A stretch of 64,000 nt of DNA from Hofstenia miamia. Its lineage: Eukaryota > Xenacoelomorpha > Acoela. A program made the translations under genes and the position numbers. Shown here one piece after another: positions 14,663 to 29,200 of this stretch; positions within the stretch are counted from its first letter, which is position 1, and each line of letters starts with the position of its first letter. Below the pieces are notes generated by a model, which worked only from the letters and a program-made list of their open reading frames with translations, did not search any database and was not told where the DNA came from. The stretch spans positions 5,394,979 through 5,458,978 of the forward strand of contig SCFE01000003.1 of the NCBI GenBank assembly GCA_004352715.1. Reading direction: 5' to 3'.

Positions 14663-15639
14663 CATTTATTGTCGTTATTTCATGATTTCAGGAAAGTTCC
14701 TCTTATGATAAAATTAATCATGTTTTTTCAATAATTCATTCTGAATAATGTTCATTTTCATTAAATGTGTATAAATATACATATATTTGATAATGATGGC
14801 TTTTATTAAGTTTGCATCTGTGGTTAAAAATATAAGTCTACAGATTCACTTAATATACAACGTATAAAAATTTAATGAAGTTATAATAAATACAAATTAC
14901 AATGAAGTTAATGAACAAATTGGCGAAGTAAAAATTAGAGAAATGTAGAAACAATTTTTTAATTTTTAATTTCAAAAATTATTACCAAATTCTTAGAAGA
15001 TCTTAAGAAAGCAATTCTTCGAACTTTGAATTAATATTTGAAAATTCTATATATGTTAATGTCAGAAATTACTAAAGAGAAAGTAAGTTCAATTTGATTT
15101 TGAATAAACTCAAGTTTTCTAGTATCTGTCATAGGATGTCATAAGAAAGAGATAATCATTTATACAATTTCTGCTTAATATTTGTAGATTGATGAAGTTG
15201 TCTTGAACGAATTAATTAACTTCAACTTGTGCAGTAAGAAAGTTGAACTCTCATACTAATATGATAATGCATACACTTAAGTTGAAATATTTTTTAATAG
15301 GTAGGCGTTTGGCATTATTTCTTATTTTGTAAAGAAATTCTGAATTTTTTCAAGTTATACAATGAATCCTACTTTTTAGATATTACTTTATGATTATTTT
15401 CATTGTTTTTTTGTATTTATTATTGCATATCTCTTAGCATTTTCATTAAATATGTTTGTAAATGTGCATATCTTTGTGATTTTACTTTGCATATATTAAT
15501 GTATACTTGAAATGCATTTGCATTGACAATTTTAATATATTAGAAATATAAATTAAACAATTTTTTAATTTCTTCAAAAAACTTTTGGGATTTCATTTAA
15601 ACACTGTTCAAAATGTATTTAAAAATTGTTTGGTGTTTC

Positions 15640-15674
<35 letters not shown>

Positions 15675-16073
15675 GTTGAATACTATAGGATTATTTCAAT
15701 AGCATAAAAATAAAATCTTTAAAAAACTAATGTTGCACAAATGTGCTTCGCTTGGCAAACTGCAAAATAAAAATTTTATTTTGCGTATCAGAAATAAATG
15801 TGAATTTTCTTATGTAATAACTTTAAGTTCATTCAAAAAACTTTGTCAGACACTTATTCAGCACCTGCTACCATAGGATCTAGCACCCATAGATGGCTAT
15901 AAGTTTTTTATAACCAGCGCTTGCATATATTAATGTATACTTGAAATGCATTTGTATATATATATATATATATATAGAAATATAAATTAAACAATTTTTT
16001 AATTTCTTCAAAAAACTTTTGGGATTTCATTTAAACACTGTTCAAAATGTATTTAAAAATTGTTTGGTGTTTC

Positions 16074-16114
<41 letters not shown>

Positions 16115-16329
16115 TTAGCCATACCTGAAATTTTGTTCTAGCTTTTTCTATTGCAACATCTCTATTGTGCCTGCCAACAAAGTATTTGACATCTTATTTT
16201 CAATAAATTTCAAAAATATTTATGATTCAAATGAGAAATGAGAAAAAAATTACTATTTTACATGTGAATTTGAGATATAGGTTAACTTTGTGATGAAATG
16301 TTTGAAAAATTATATATATATATATATTC

Positions 16330-16360
<31 letters not shown>

Positions 16361-19300
16361 AATCAGGTAAAATTTTAAATAAAAATGATATGATCCATTA
16401 TAATATTTTAGTTTTTCGACTATTACTAGTAAATCGCAGTAAATAATTTAATATAAGAAACCTATATTTTTATATGTATATTCTTCTTTTATTCTTTCAT
16501 GAACAACGAACTTTGCATTATCCCTGGCAATGGCTTGCCAAGAGCTGTCAATATCTTATGACTTTTTACCATCCTGTATTTTGGTTTCATTTGTAACACA
16601 GTTTTTGTATATTGACCATTTGTATTTTCACATTATATTTTGGTATTTCCAACAACTAGAATTTTCAATATTTTTAGTAATTTATTTCAACTATATTTTG
16701 GAATAAAGTGTTTTTTCCGATATTCTGTTTGAACTATTGTAAGCAAAAATTCGAACTCCTTAGAATTAAAGTGAGCCATAATTCAATGCATAAAAATTAC
16801 ACTATAGCGTTTGTGCAATGTTTGCTATCTAAAATATTATATAAATATTAATCATATGAAGTGAAACGTTGTTTAAAACATCCGCCATATAGATGTTGAA
16901 TAATATTTTCAAGTCATTTCAAAGATTGTGACAAAACCGAAAGAGAAATTATTATTGTTGTAAAAAACTTTTGTTTTGAGATAGGTCTTTTTCAATGTGC
17001 ACCCTCACGCAAAAAATGCTTTCATACCAGTAACAGCTTGTGCTCAAACTGCATTTCCCATTCCCGACAATGAAGTCTGCAATGATTCTATTGAACAATT
17101 TAAAAAATTTCAATAAATTTCCAAGCACAACTTACTTTAATTATCTTCTTCAACATTTTATTGAAAATTTGTCGCTGAAAAAAGTCTTATTCAAATGCGG
17201 AAAACTATTACCTGATACCCATTGACTATGAGAATTAGTGGAGAAACTTCTCCAAACAGAGAACCAGCTACCAAGCAAAAGACATCGAGCAGAGAACATT
17301 GTCTTGTTTTGTAAAAAATATTTACTGATGATTACCACGGCATCGACATGACAATAGAGATCTTTCTTTTGGTATCCCCACGTTTCATGACGATTGACAC
17401 TAAGTCATGGTGTGGGGCATTTTCTTTCAGTGAAAAAATGAAACTTTAGATATAGTTATGTATATGGCAACTGTTGTTCAATATTTTTTGGAAAAACTTT
17501 CAGAATATTTTGAAGAGCACTTGACAGCTTTCATGCATTCAGTGATTGAGTCAATGGAACTTAAGTGTGAATAAAAACACATATAAATATTGTCTACAAA
17601 AGTTAATAACCTCATTTTTAGGATAATTCGGGATTACTGTTAAACTATAAATTTTGAAGAATTGGAAAAAATGACTCGACTATTACGCAACAGTGTACGC
17701 AAATAAACCCAAATGCAGTGAATGCTATAAATGTATAAGCATGTGTTGAAAAAATTTAGTCTTTCAAACACTAAATTAGTATCCCAAACTTCAGTAAAAA
17801 TTTATGTTTCTCAATTTGAATAGAAACATTTCTTTATAAGTTTTGTCTTGAAAATAGAAAAGGCTAAAGATTTTTTAGCAAGGCGAATTGAACTTGTCTT
17901 AAATTAGGCAAGCAGAGATTGGGCCAAAATTTACATCTCTGCTTTGCCCCCATTGCATCCGCTATTCTCGCTAAATATATCTAAAAACTATTAAAACATG
18001 AATATCAAATATGCGTAGAGATTTGATAAAATATGCAAGCAATAAAATTGTATGTTCAATTACGTCACAATTATTAAACTTAAGTTAACTACATACGTAA
18101 TTATTCACAAAACAGAATTGAGGGACTATAATTAGATCTATTTCCGAAGATTAAAAAAATGCGTGACATATAATCTCCCTTAAAAAACTTCATTCACAGT
18201 TGATACGACCTCATATAAGAAGTCGCTTTTGGAAGAAATCTATTTCAAGATATTCATTATTCTCGTGTCATTGCATGTGACTCTGGATCATTTTTGTTCT
18301 AAGCTTAATATGAATACTATTGGTATGCGTGTCTGCTTATCATAGTGTTATTACTATAGTATTAAGTTCAACTTTTAAATTGTATTCTTTGTGAGCTCTC
18401 CAAAAAAAATTACTCAGTGTGTTTCATTTCTGCATCTTTGAATATTTCGCATAATCAATTTCATTAGGTTTGTATACTATGAAATATGCATATATTATAT
18501 GCATGGGATTGCATTTTAACTTAATGCTCAAGTTAGCTAATCCAAAAATTCTATATCCTGGTCTGTGTAAATATTTTTAAATTGAGCACTGAGCTCAAGA
18601 TTCATGTAGTCTAAAATATGTTAATTCCGAAATGAAATGACTTTAAAAATTGTAGAATCGTACCAAGCGGTATCCATAATATCGCTGATAGTACCAGAAA
18701 TGCAGCAACTGATGTGACGTGGATGGGAAAATCCTCGTTATGATTATTAAGGTCATTATAAGTAAACATTTTTCCACCAGTGAAATCATTCACTGTATTT
18801 GTTATGAAAACAGTTAAAAGAGATATAGGCCCAATATACTGCCAGGCGATCCTTAATGGAATATTTGCTTGAAGACCTGTGAAGAGGTAAAAGTCATGGC
18901 AAAAGTTCTCTATGCCGTAGAATTGAATTGCAAATATGTATTCGAAAATCCCGATGATAATTATAATATCCACACTGCCATATTGATCAAAGACTCCAAT
19001 CCAATAGTCTCCATGACGACTACAAAAAGCTAAGGAGAACACAATTGAGAAGAAAATAATGATCGTGAAAAATAATTTCTTTAAGGTTTCCCCGTTTACA
19101 TGAAATTCCCAGTCATCAATAATGTCATAAACTACCATGAGATAGCCTTCCACTGTGGAAATTAACGAATCCAACCCTAAGCAAATAATCATAAGGTAGA
19201 AAATTATACTCAAAAAAATGGCTGATCCCCCTGATCCAAGTGTATTTACAGCACTTGCCATTGCAACAAATATTAGACCATTGCCTTCACTATTGTCTTT

Positions 19301-22300
19301 CAAAAATATTGACAAAGACTTATTGTGACAATTTGGATCTTGGACGCACATTTTGAAGGCGTTGTTTGCGAGGTGGCCTTTAATGCTAAATACACCTATG
19401 GCAGCATATATCGAGAACAATGAATTTACACTCAGAATAATTAAGGCATCGTGCAGTACATTACTTTTTTTTGCTGTATGCGCAGACATGGAAATCAAAG
19501 TACCGTACCCCAAACCAGCCGAGAAGAAAATTTGCTGGCAAGCTATCATCCATACTTTCGGTTTTCGTAATTCAGCAAAGTCAGGTGTGAAAAGATACTT
19601 TAATCCATCTGATGCACCTTCTTTACTTATTCCGATAATCAATAAGATTGTTAAGACTAAATATGGAAATAACACCGTAAAGTAAACAACCTTTCCAATA
19701 CATTTTATTCCATTAAGTAAAATGATAAAACTAATAGTCCATGCAATACATGATGCAAAATACAGAGGCCATTGTATATCATTGGCATCTTCAAATCCTT
19801 TTGCTTTATTTTGAACTACTTGCAAAAGATAGTAGTAAATTGGTTCTGTTTGGTTGACACCTGTTCCACATCCCTGCGCATGATTCGGACAAACTGTCCA
19901 AGGAAGGACACTTGTAAATGAATTGAAAAAGTAAATTAATGCGTAAGAAAGAATGGTGTTATAATATAGAGATGTATAGAATGATGCCAAAGCCATCGAT
20001 AGACCAATACCCCATGCATACTTGGAGGCTCTTCTATAGGACGTAAGTGAACTACCTCTAAATCTCTGACCCATTAAGAGCTCAATAACCATCAATGGAA
20101 GTCCTTGAAGGAAAAAAACCACGAAATAGGGTAATAGAAAAGCACCGCCTCCATTATCCAAACATACTCGAGGAAAACGCCATACATTTCCAAGACCAAC
20201 TGCGAATCCAATACATGTTAGCAAATAATCAGCTTTGTTACTAAACGTTTGTCTTTTGATTTCCATTTTCGTGTAGTATTCAATTAAATAGTAAACGTTT
20301 AAGCTTAATGTACAAATACTTTAGTTATTGAATATTAAATTCTAAAAACGAGGGTACTTTTAAATAATTATTTTAAGGTGAAGTGAACAAACAGAAATAA
20401 TCTCAAAGAACCTAATTTGTACCGAATATAATTGTAGACTCACTGATATGTATATATAATAACTAATATTATTGATTTTAAATTTAAGTGTACAACAATA
20501 CAAGATCCTTAAAATTTCGTTCTTAAATTTACAAATAAAAATCATCAAATAGTTACTTTTTGCGCATCATTCCTCTAGCAAATTTATATTTCAAAATCTA
20601 TATATTGATCTTTGTTCACCTCGTTCTAAATTTAAATCTAGTATCTAAACTTTTTTTCTAAATTCCTTGCTTACTTTTGGAATCTCATGTAAATGTAATC
20701 TATTCCCCTTCTGCAATTTTAACAAAAATCTTTACTTTCCTAAGTATTTTCCTTATTTTTTTAAATTAGTTTTCGTATTGTTATAAAGTAAAATCTATTA
20801 CTATCATTATTATTATTATTGATATTATTGCTAAAATGTGGAAATTTTTAAACCGACTCATTGGAAAATCGGATGAGCTCGATTGTGAAATTTCCAAAAT
20901 TTATTTGAAAGTTACCGATACAAAAAAATACTAAGTCATTTAAATTGCTCATTTAAAGAATTAGCTAACTTAAATTTTCCTAAAACTCCTCTATCAGAAC
21001 TTAGGCAATCTACATTAACAGAATTAGAAACCATTGTAAAAAATTTAGACATTAATAAATCTTCCGGCTTCACTCCTTTACCTCACTTTATTATTAAGGA
21101 ATTTTCTTTTAATATTTGAAGATCGTCTATCATTTGCATTGTCAATGTGTAGTTCAAACCTAATTTCCGGAGATAATGAAAAAGTCAAATATAACCCTCT
21201 TGTATAAAAATGGAAATCCCTTATTGCAAACAATTATAGGCAAATCTCAATAACATTCTAATCCAATAATACCCTGCATCTGAGAATATATATATTTATC
21301 TAAACCAAATGGTTTCCGCGCTAAGCATAGTATAACTGATGCAATTATTTCAACTACTGAAAAATTATTCTCAAATAATCTCAAAATATATCCAGTTGCA
21401 TAACCCTTCTAGACTTAAGCAAAACCTCTAATTCAGTGAATTTTGAACTTAAAAATTACGAAATTCAACTAAATTCAATTAAATTGCTCATGTGTTTTTT
21501 AGAAAATTGAAAACAGCGTGTTTTAATGAATAATATGAAATATGAATATATTACAACTGATCGAGGAGTGCCTTAAAATACAATAATAGGATCAATTTAT
21601 TTTCTAATATATGTAAATGTCATTATTAAACATGTAAATCATAGTGAAATACATCAATTTGTTGACGGTACTTGCCTCATAAATACAGATAATGATGCAT
21701 TTAGAGCCATAAAAAAATACAATGTTATATTGAAAATCTTTTTAGGTATTTCTTATCCAATAAATTATATTGAAAAAAACGCCCACACAGTTGTTATTAT
21801 TATATATTATATATTTAGTTTGTAGATTAATTGCATTTTTGCAAATATATTGCTTTGACTCTTATTATTATTATTATTATTATTATTGTTATTAAAAATA
21901 ATGTCAACAAATACCCAAAATATTGAAAATACAATAGAAAGAAAATGCAAAAAGGTTATAGAGCTCACATTCACAAAAAGTTCGAAAGTATTCAAATAGT
22001 TTAGAAAAAAATCTAAAATCATATACTTAAATTTGAAAATGCAATAAATGTAGACGTGTAGTTATTCATTAATAATCTATTGATTAGTTGTTCAACAAAT
22101 TGTCAATTTGCTATTTGAAATTTTGATGCTTACCTTTGAAAGTTTATTAAAAAATATTGGCTAAAATCATAAAAAATATTACAAACGTAATTAAATACAC
22201 CTCTTTGTCTGAGTAATAAATTTAAAAAAATTTTAATTGAATTGAAAATGCTAATTTAGAAATTGAAAAGACTGTTAATACGTGCACAGTGCTTTTGATT

Positions 22301-23123
22301 AATTATATTTTCAAGAGCACTGAATGCTCTCTTTAATTGTGTGCAAAGTAGGCCCCACTTTTAAGGCAGCTTGCGAATTTCGAAAACTGCTTGGAACTCT
22401 CTTTTTCAAAATTATAACATTCAAGACAGCGAATGTTTTTATAAATAATAAAAATCGTACTAATTCCTCTTTTCCATAAATTGAGGCGATTTAATTTTAA
22501 CTTCATTATTTTAACTGCCAATTTAAGTAGCAAGTTTATTTCTCCTAAGGAATTAGACAGTTCTTTAAAATTATCATCAATTTTGAAAAGGAAATCTCTG
22601 ATATATATGGAAACAGACTACTTAGGTGGTTACTGTAATATTCTGTCTGATGTGTTGCCATTTCTGTTATAAATCTACATGAAGCTTAGTTTTCCACGAC
22701 ATACATATACATGTATAGATAGATAGAGTATAAATTTCTTATATTCAATAATGCACACCACACAAATGGTTTTAAGAATGAAAACCCTCTAAAACTACAA
22801 ATAACCATGCTACGTTCAGAGCCCATGCGCTATGCTCGCTCATGTCCATAGTATAGAAGGCCGTTCTTGCACAAGTTTGCCTGTGCTCGGTACCTGTCCT
22901 GCCCTAGCCTATCAAGCCATTTTTAATACTATAAATACGCGTTATTGTAAAATTTTATTTGCTTGGCTTTTTACATTATATTCTATTCAGCCCATTTTCA
23001 ATCCATAATTTTCTAAGTTCTCGTCTGTCCTGCAATACCCTATCGGTCCAAGCTGATGTTCACTAATGATTAAGTTTAGGTAATATAGTGGGAAGTAGTG
23101 AGCAAGTTATTAATATATATATA

Positions 23124-23213
<90 letters not shown>

Positions 23214-26200
23214 AATGAATTATCCAATCATAACAATCCATGTGTGTATACAACTAAGAGCCCTAGTTTCATTTAATTAATGTTTTGATATCACATCAAC
23301 TGTGTGCTAACTGATTTCCTATATTTTCGATAAAAGCGCAATATGTAACCATCAAATTGCAATATTCAAAATCAACTTTACTCATAAAAATTACATTTTA
23401 TTCCGGATTGGACAATTTCTCATGCTTGCTGAATGAATTTTTTAAACAAGAAAAACATTAAAATAATGGGTATTCATATTTCCATGTCCCCGACTATATA
23501 TATATATATATATATATCTTTTATGAGTTACATCTATAAGATGTAGAAATTTGACATATGATACTTACTATATAGACAAATGAGATCACTAAATTTAATT
23601 ACTGCTATTAATTTCAACTTATTGTAAGCTTTTTAATTACACAGAAAATGTCTAACTTGCTACTAAAAACTTATCATTATATGTAAGTAGTAATTTCTTC
23701 GATTTTAACTTATCAAAAGAAATATTATACATTGAACTTGAGGAAGATATCATGTGAGGGATAAACTTAGCAAACTAAAGAAGAGCAAAAAATTATGAAA
23801 ATTATATTAAGGCTTGATTATTTGAAGAAATTAGTTTTTTTTAAATTTTTTTGTTAAATAGTACATTTCTATTCTTTTCTCATGATCAAATTTTTTTATA
23901 TGCTAAGCACCTTGACCTACTGTAACACCATTAGAGGTTACAATTATAGGTGTGATAGCTCCTTTGTTTGAGATTGGTGTACAAGATCTACTACCACATC
24001 TTTTGTTATACGATCACGTTAGTGGTGAAAATGTGTATGTCGCTGGGTGGCTTTTGGTTTTATTTACGGTTTTACTATTCGCTGAAGTCAATTCAACTGG
24101 AGAAGTTGTCGTCAGCAATCTAGCTGCCTTAATCTAAGTACGCAATTACCTCAATTGTCCTTTGAAAATTTTTTAGTAACATGATCCTAAAAAAATGACG
24201 AGGTAATATTAATCAAAAACATGAAAATGCAAAAATTTGACATTTTATAAAAAAAACGAAATAGAAAAATATATAGCTTATAAAGAAGTAGCTATGTTCA
24301 CCTTTCAAATGGTTATTAGCTAGAAATTTAATCAGCAATACGTCGTAAAAAATTTAATTCATTGTATGCACAGGATTGGATAAAACACTGCTAATTTTGC
24401 CTGCACTTATGAAGACTATATATGTATATATATATATATATTTTATATTTAGTCAGAAAAATTTGAATTATTGCAATGTATTTTATAAAACTAAAACTTC
24501 TATTCGTTTTTCATGATTTTTTAACGCTTTTTTTTAAACAAATAATAATTCAGTTACCAAATGGCAATCTTCCAGGTACTTAAAAATTCAATGTAGACCA
24601 CTAAGCGTTTTTAGATTTTCAATTTTTTTTTGCATTTGTGTTTTTATATCAAAACGCACATTTGAAGAGTGGATACATAATGTTTTGAGAACTTTTGGCA
24701 ATTTAAGTGTCCGCTCCTTTATAAAAGTCCAGTTACTTATTGAAGTGCCCTCGAAATTTAGTGCCTTATTCTATTTTGCCAAAATGAAAGTCTTAAAAAA
24801 TTTAATGTGAAAAAAATTAGTTCAATTTGATAAATATAAAAATAAAAATTTATTTTTATATATATAAATTAATGCAAAATTTTTTATTTAATGAACTTAA
24901 ATTTATTTCAAAAAACTTTGTCAGACACTTATTCAGCACCTGCTACCATAGGATCTAGCACCCATAGATGGCTATAAGTTTTTTATAACCAGCGCATTGT
25001 GGACATTTTACAATTTGGTATAAAGTGCTCGTATATATATATATATATAACTTTGATTAATGGGACGAAACAATATTTCCCAATTTGCAGATTATCAATA
25101 TTTGATGTCTTAATTTCTTTACCAAAGATATATTTTGGTAAACTCTCTTCTTATATTTATGACGATGCATAAAATGTCTGAAATTGCTATTCAAGTTTGG
25201 AGGACAAAAATGAGCCTTTAAGTTTCTAGAAAATGCATTGCAAAGTTAAACTATATAAGAGTTTAACATTTGAACTTTAAACATAAAGCCTTTTGTATGT
25301 AAAAGGCATTAGGAATAGTGCTACATTGAGTTGTCTTAAAAATGCATGTGGAATATTTTCTTTGCAAAAATAGTAGATAACAAATTATTTAAATTCAATT
25401 TGAAAATTTCAGATACATGCAGCATTAACAAGTTTTAGAGATGCTTTGGGAAATGACGGAGAATGCCTATGCCTGGTAACACTCTAAAAATTAAAAAAAT
25501 GGTCCTGTATGATCTGATCCGATCAATACAGTACGATTCTCCATTTATCTTACAATGATTAATATAAGTAAATGTTTTTGAGATTTCATTCCATTGATTA
25601 ATGTTTTTGGAGTAAAATTTTCGTTATTCTAAACACATGATTTTCATTAAGGATTAAAAGTTTGAATTAAAAATCGTACCTTCATTACAAACAGCATTGT
25701 CCACTTTGCTCGATGGTTTTCTGATACATTTGATTAACGAGAGCCTGTCAGGAGTCACTGTATGCTAACAAAGCTCTGTATCTATAGGGGATAATCAAGC
25801 ACTGAAGGTGGAAAAAGACCTTCTCAGAAGCCATCTGTGTTGAAACAAAAATCAAATTATGTTATGTTCTAACAAAATATTCACTAGGAGCTCAAGATTA
25901 TCAACTATTAAGAAAAGCAGTAAAAAAGAAAGACTTTCTTGGTTTTTAGGTTACTTAACTGTCGGTCTATGGATTTGGTGGATTAATTTTTTCATCTAAC
26001 CTTAGCGTTAATATGCTCTAGTTCTGTAAGGAAAAATTGGAATTCATAACTTCATTAGTAGTACTTCAGAATGCCAGTATTTCAAATTTGACAAACTAAT
26101 TGCAACAAATTTAATGCGAAAAATTGGAATTGCATATAACGATTAATTGTAGCTCAAAGAACTGCTAGGTACCTTCTAGCTCGACTGCTACGGCACCAAA

Positions 26201-29200
26201 GAAACTGTCCACAGTGTCGCACAACACCCACTAACTATATTTTTATAGCAGCTCCAAGAATTTTTTCAAAAGCAGAACTTGTTAGAAGCAGCAGCGGGGA
26301 AAACGAACATTAAGTACAAAAAAAGCAAAACAAAATGTAAAATTTCGAAAATCAAGTCTTGATTTTTCAAAAAAATAACGAAATAATGAAGTTAACCATG
26401 TTGGATGCATTTATACCGCTGGCTCTCTGTATCTTCATATATTCACTTAACTAGTACCGCGTACGGGGTGGCTAATTGTTACCGTGAGATGTAGTGCTCT
26501 ATTTTAACTTCTTATTTAAAAAGCTAAAAGAAGTAAAATCACTCAATACCAAATGATGCATATCTCCTACCGCTATTTACCGTCACAATGAAGGTTTCCA
26601 ACCGTGCTATAACCCACCTAAACTTTATTATTTTCGGGTGAAATTTGTGTCTAATTAAATTGCATTTATGATCTTGGAAACTTGAATATCATGGTAGACC
26701 TGTTTAAAATTGTAGGTGATTTAAACTGTTCTTGCAACACAAATTTACATTCTAGATTCAATTGACATATTAACCATGGCTACTATAAATGTGTCATTAT
26801 TGATTTTTTTGAATTTTGTTCTTCATTGTTTTCAAAAATCATTTAGAAAAATATAATTGATTTTTCAGAAACTGCGCAAATTTTCCATTATGGATGCAGC
26901 GTAAATCTTTATTCATAATAACTAAATTCACATTGGACCGCCTGTTTTCTGTATTAAATTAGTGGATTCTTAACAATATCATCAATCTACAAAAGTTACA
27001 ATAATTTTTTTCTTAAACTTCAACCACATTGGTTTTTACAATCAAACACTACTTATGTTACATGCAACTAGCTATAATTTTATACTTCAAAGGTTTCTGT
27101 AGTCAAAAAAGCAGAAATTCATTTAACATATTCATGCTTATAAATTCATGAATTCTTAATTTAATTTCATGAACGCATTAATGATGTTCTAGAAAAGATA
27201 ATTACAATCCAACTCCAGTATTGTGTTCCATGTCCAAAACAATACTACGTATTCATATTAAACTCCAGTTCCGCTATTGCATAAAAATGCCATGCTGTGT
27301 AGATTATTCTTTGCCCCGAATGTTAAAATTGACCCAATTGAACTACTATAATGCGTACGATTGCTGAAGAATTAAGCAAAGAAATTGTCAATCCAATCCA
27401 TATGAACCCTTAAAGCCTGTATAAATGTAAACCTGATTCTAAGATATAGCTCTTATGAATTTACAGCTATTTTTTATAAATATGCAGTAAATCGGTTACA
27501 AAAATAATAATTACATTTTATTCAAGAATATTGAATTTAGCTGGATTTCGAAAGCTCAAACCAGGTTAGTGGGATCTATGTGAAAAACTGTATTTCACTG
27601 GAAAAGCTGATTTATACAACTAACTGTTTATTGCTTCTAACTGCATGGGTTTTTATAAAAGATATATTTTGCACTAACCCTAATCAAATGATTTTCAGTT
27701 GACTGTTTTGATTGCCACTCATTGATTGTATAAATCTTGAAAAAATATTGAAATTGTAAGCTAAGATTTGATTTGCATAAAACTATGGTTGTTCATTTTT
27801 CAATGTCACATTGGACTGAAACGACATGTTATGGCATGTTTTAGTCTATTGTTAATTGCATGCTAAAGTTTCCGACGAAGTGCAGCGCTTATGGCTTAAA
27901 TGCTTTATTTATGTTTTACTTAATAAGTGATTTGTTCAACACCATATTGGAATACAATCAGTTCTGATTCACTGTAAGACGCAATTTTTGTTAAAAGAAA
28001 AATGCTATCGGATAAAGTTTTAGCTTACAGTTTTTACCTTATTTAATCTTTACGTTTCAAATAGTTCCTTTCATAGAAGAACACGAAGTTCTTCCTGAAA
28101 GCAATTCTCCCAATCTTATCATTGTTCTCGTGTATACCAATTTTTTCTGTTTATATTTGTAGATGAAAATGATATCAGTGTCTGCCATTTTCTAAACATC
28201 TTGCAGCCTGAACTTCATACAAACTTGTTTTAGATGCTTAGTTAAGATTCTCTATTGATATTGTTGTAATTGAAGCATTGTGTTACATCGCAAATACAAT
28301 TGTCTGATCCTTGTTAGGAAAATTTCTCACTGTGTATACTTGTTTGTTTTCCTTATTCTTTGAAAACACTGGCGTATCCAAAGTCTTATCTGTATATATA
28401 TATATANNNNNNNNNNNNNNNNNNNNNNNNNNNNNNNNNNNNNNNNNNNNNNNNNNNNNNNNNNNNNNNNNNNNNNNNNNNNNNNNNNNNNNNNNNNNNN
28501 NNNNNNNNNNNNNNNNNNNNNNNNNNNNNNNNNNNNNNNNNNNNNNNNNNNNNNNNNNNNNNNNNNNNNNNNNNNNNNNNNNNNNNNNNNNNNNNNNNNN
28601 NNNNNNNNNNNNNNNNNNNNNNNNNNNNNNNNNNNNNNNNNNNNNNNNNNNNNNNNNNNNNNNNNNNNNNNNNNNNNNNNNNNNNNNNNNNNNNNNNNNN
28701 NNNNNNNNNNNNNNNNNNNNNNNNNNNNNNNNNNNNNNNNNNNNNNNNNNNNNNNNNNNNNNNNNNNNNNNNNNNNNNNNNNNNNNNNNNNNNNNNNNNN
28801 NNNNNNNNNNNNNNNNNNNNNNNNNNNNNNNNNNNNNNNNNNNNNNNNNNNNNNNNNNNNNNNNNNNNNNNNNNNNNNNNNNNNNNNNNNNNNNNNNNNN
28901 NNNNNNNNNNNNNNNNNNNNNNNNNNNNNNNNNNNNNNNNNNNNNNNNNNNNNNNNNNNNNNNNNNNNNNNNNNNNNNNNNNNNNNNNNNNNNNNNNNNN
29001 NNNNNNNNNNNNNNNNNNNNNNNNNNNNNNNNNNNNNNNNNNNNNNNNNNNNNNNNNNNNNNNNNNNNNNNNNNNNNNNNNNNNNNNNNNNNNNNNNNNN
29101 NNNNNNNNNNNNNNNNNNNNNNNNNNNNNNNNNNNNNNNNNNNNNNNNNNNNNNNNNNNNNNNNNNNNNNNNNNNNNNNNNNNNNNNNNNNNNNNNNNNN

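Larger units (their letters stand above)
23211..25050. repeat. Chimeric consensus of three sequences from elsewhere in the window
   Basis: In fixed register this stretch matches 11166-12420 (offset 12045), 12421-14240 (offset 10794/10795) and, from 24236, 31229-32043 (offset -6993). Some blocks are identical to one parent. The rest are per-base mixtures in which every position I checked equals one parent. There are no net indels apart from one T. Bounded by (TA)n on both sides. See findings. Confidence 0.85.

Noticed and set aside
19353-19685. 110-codon frame on the plus strand
   Set aside because: Antisense shadow of the SLC6 gene.
23088-23280. Open frames of alternating Ile-Tyr
   Set aside because: Translation of a (TA)n microsatellite; the same applies at 12331, 30127, 31639 and 40973.
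23528-24123. Genuine partial duplication or mutually exclusive exons of AMT
   Set aside because: All checked differences from the true 216-nt exon are explained by bases from a second in-register sequence, not by mutation.
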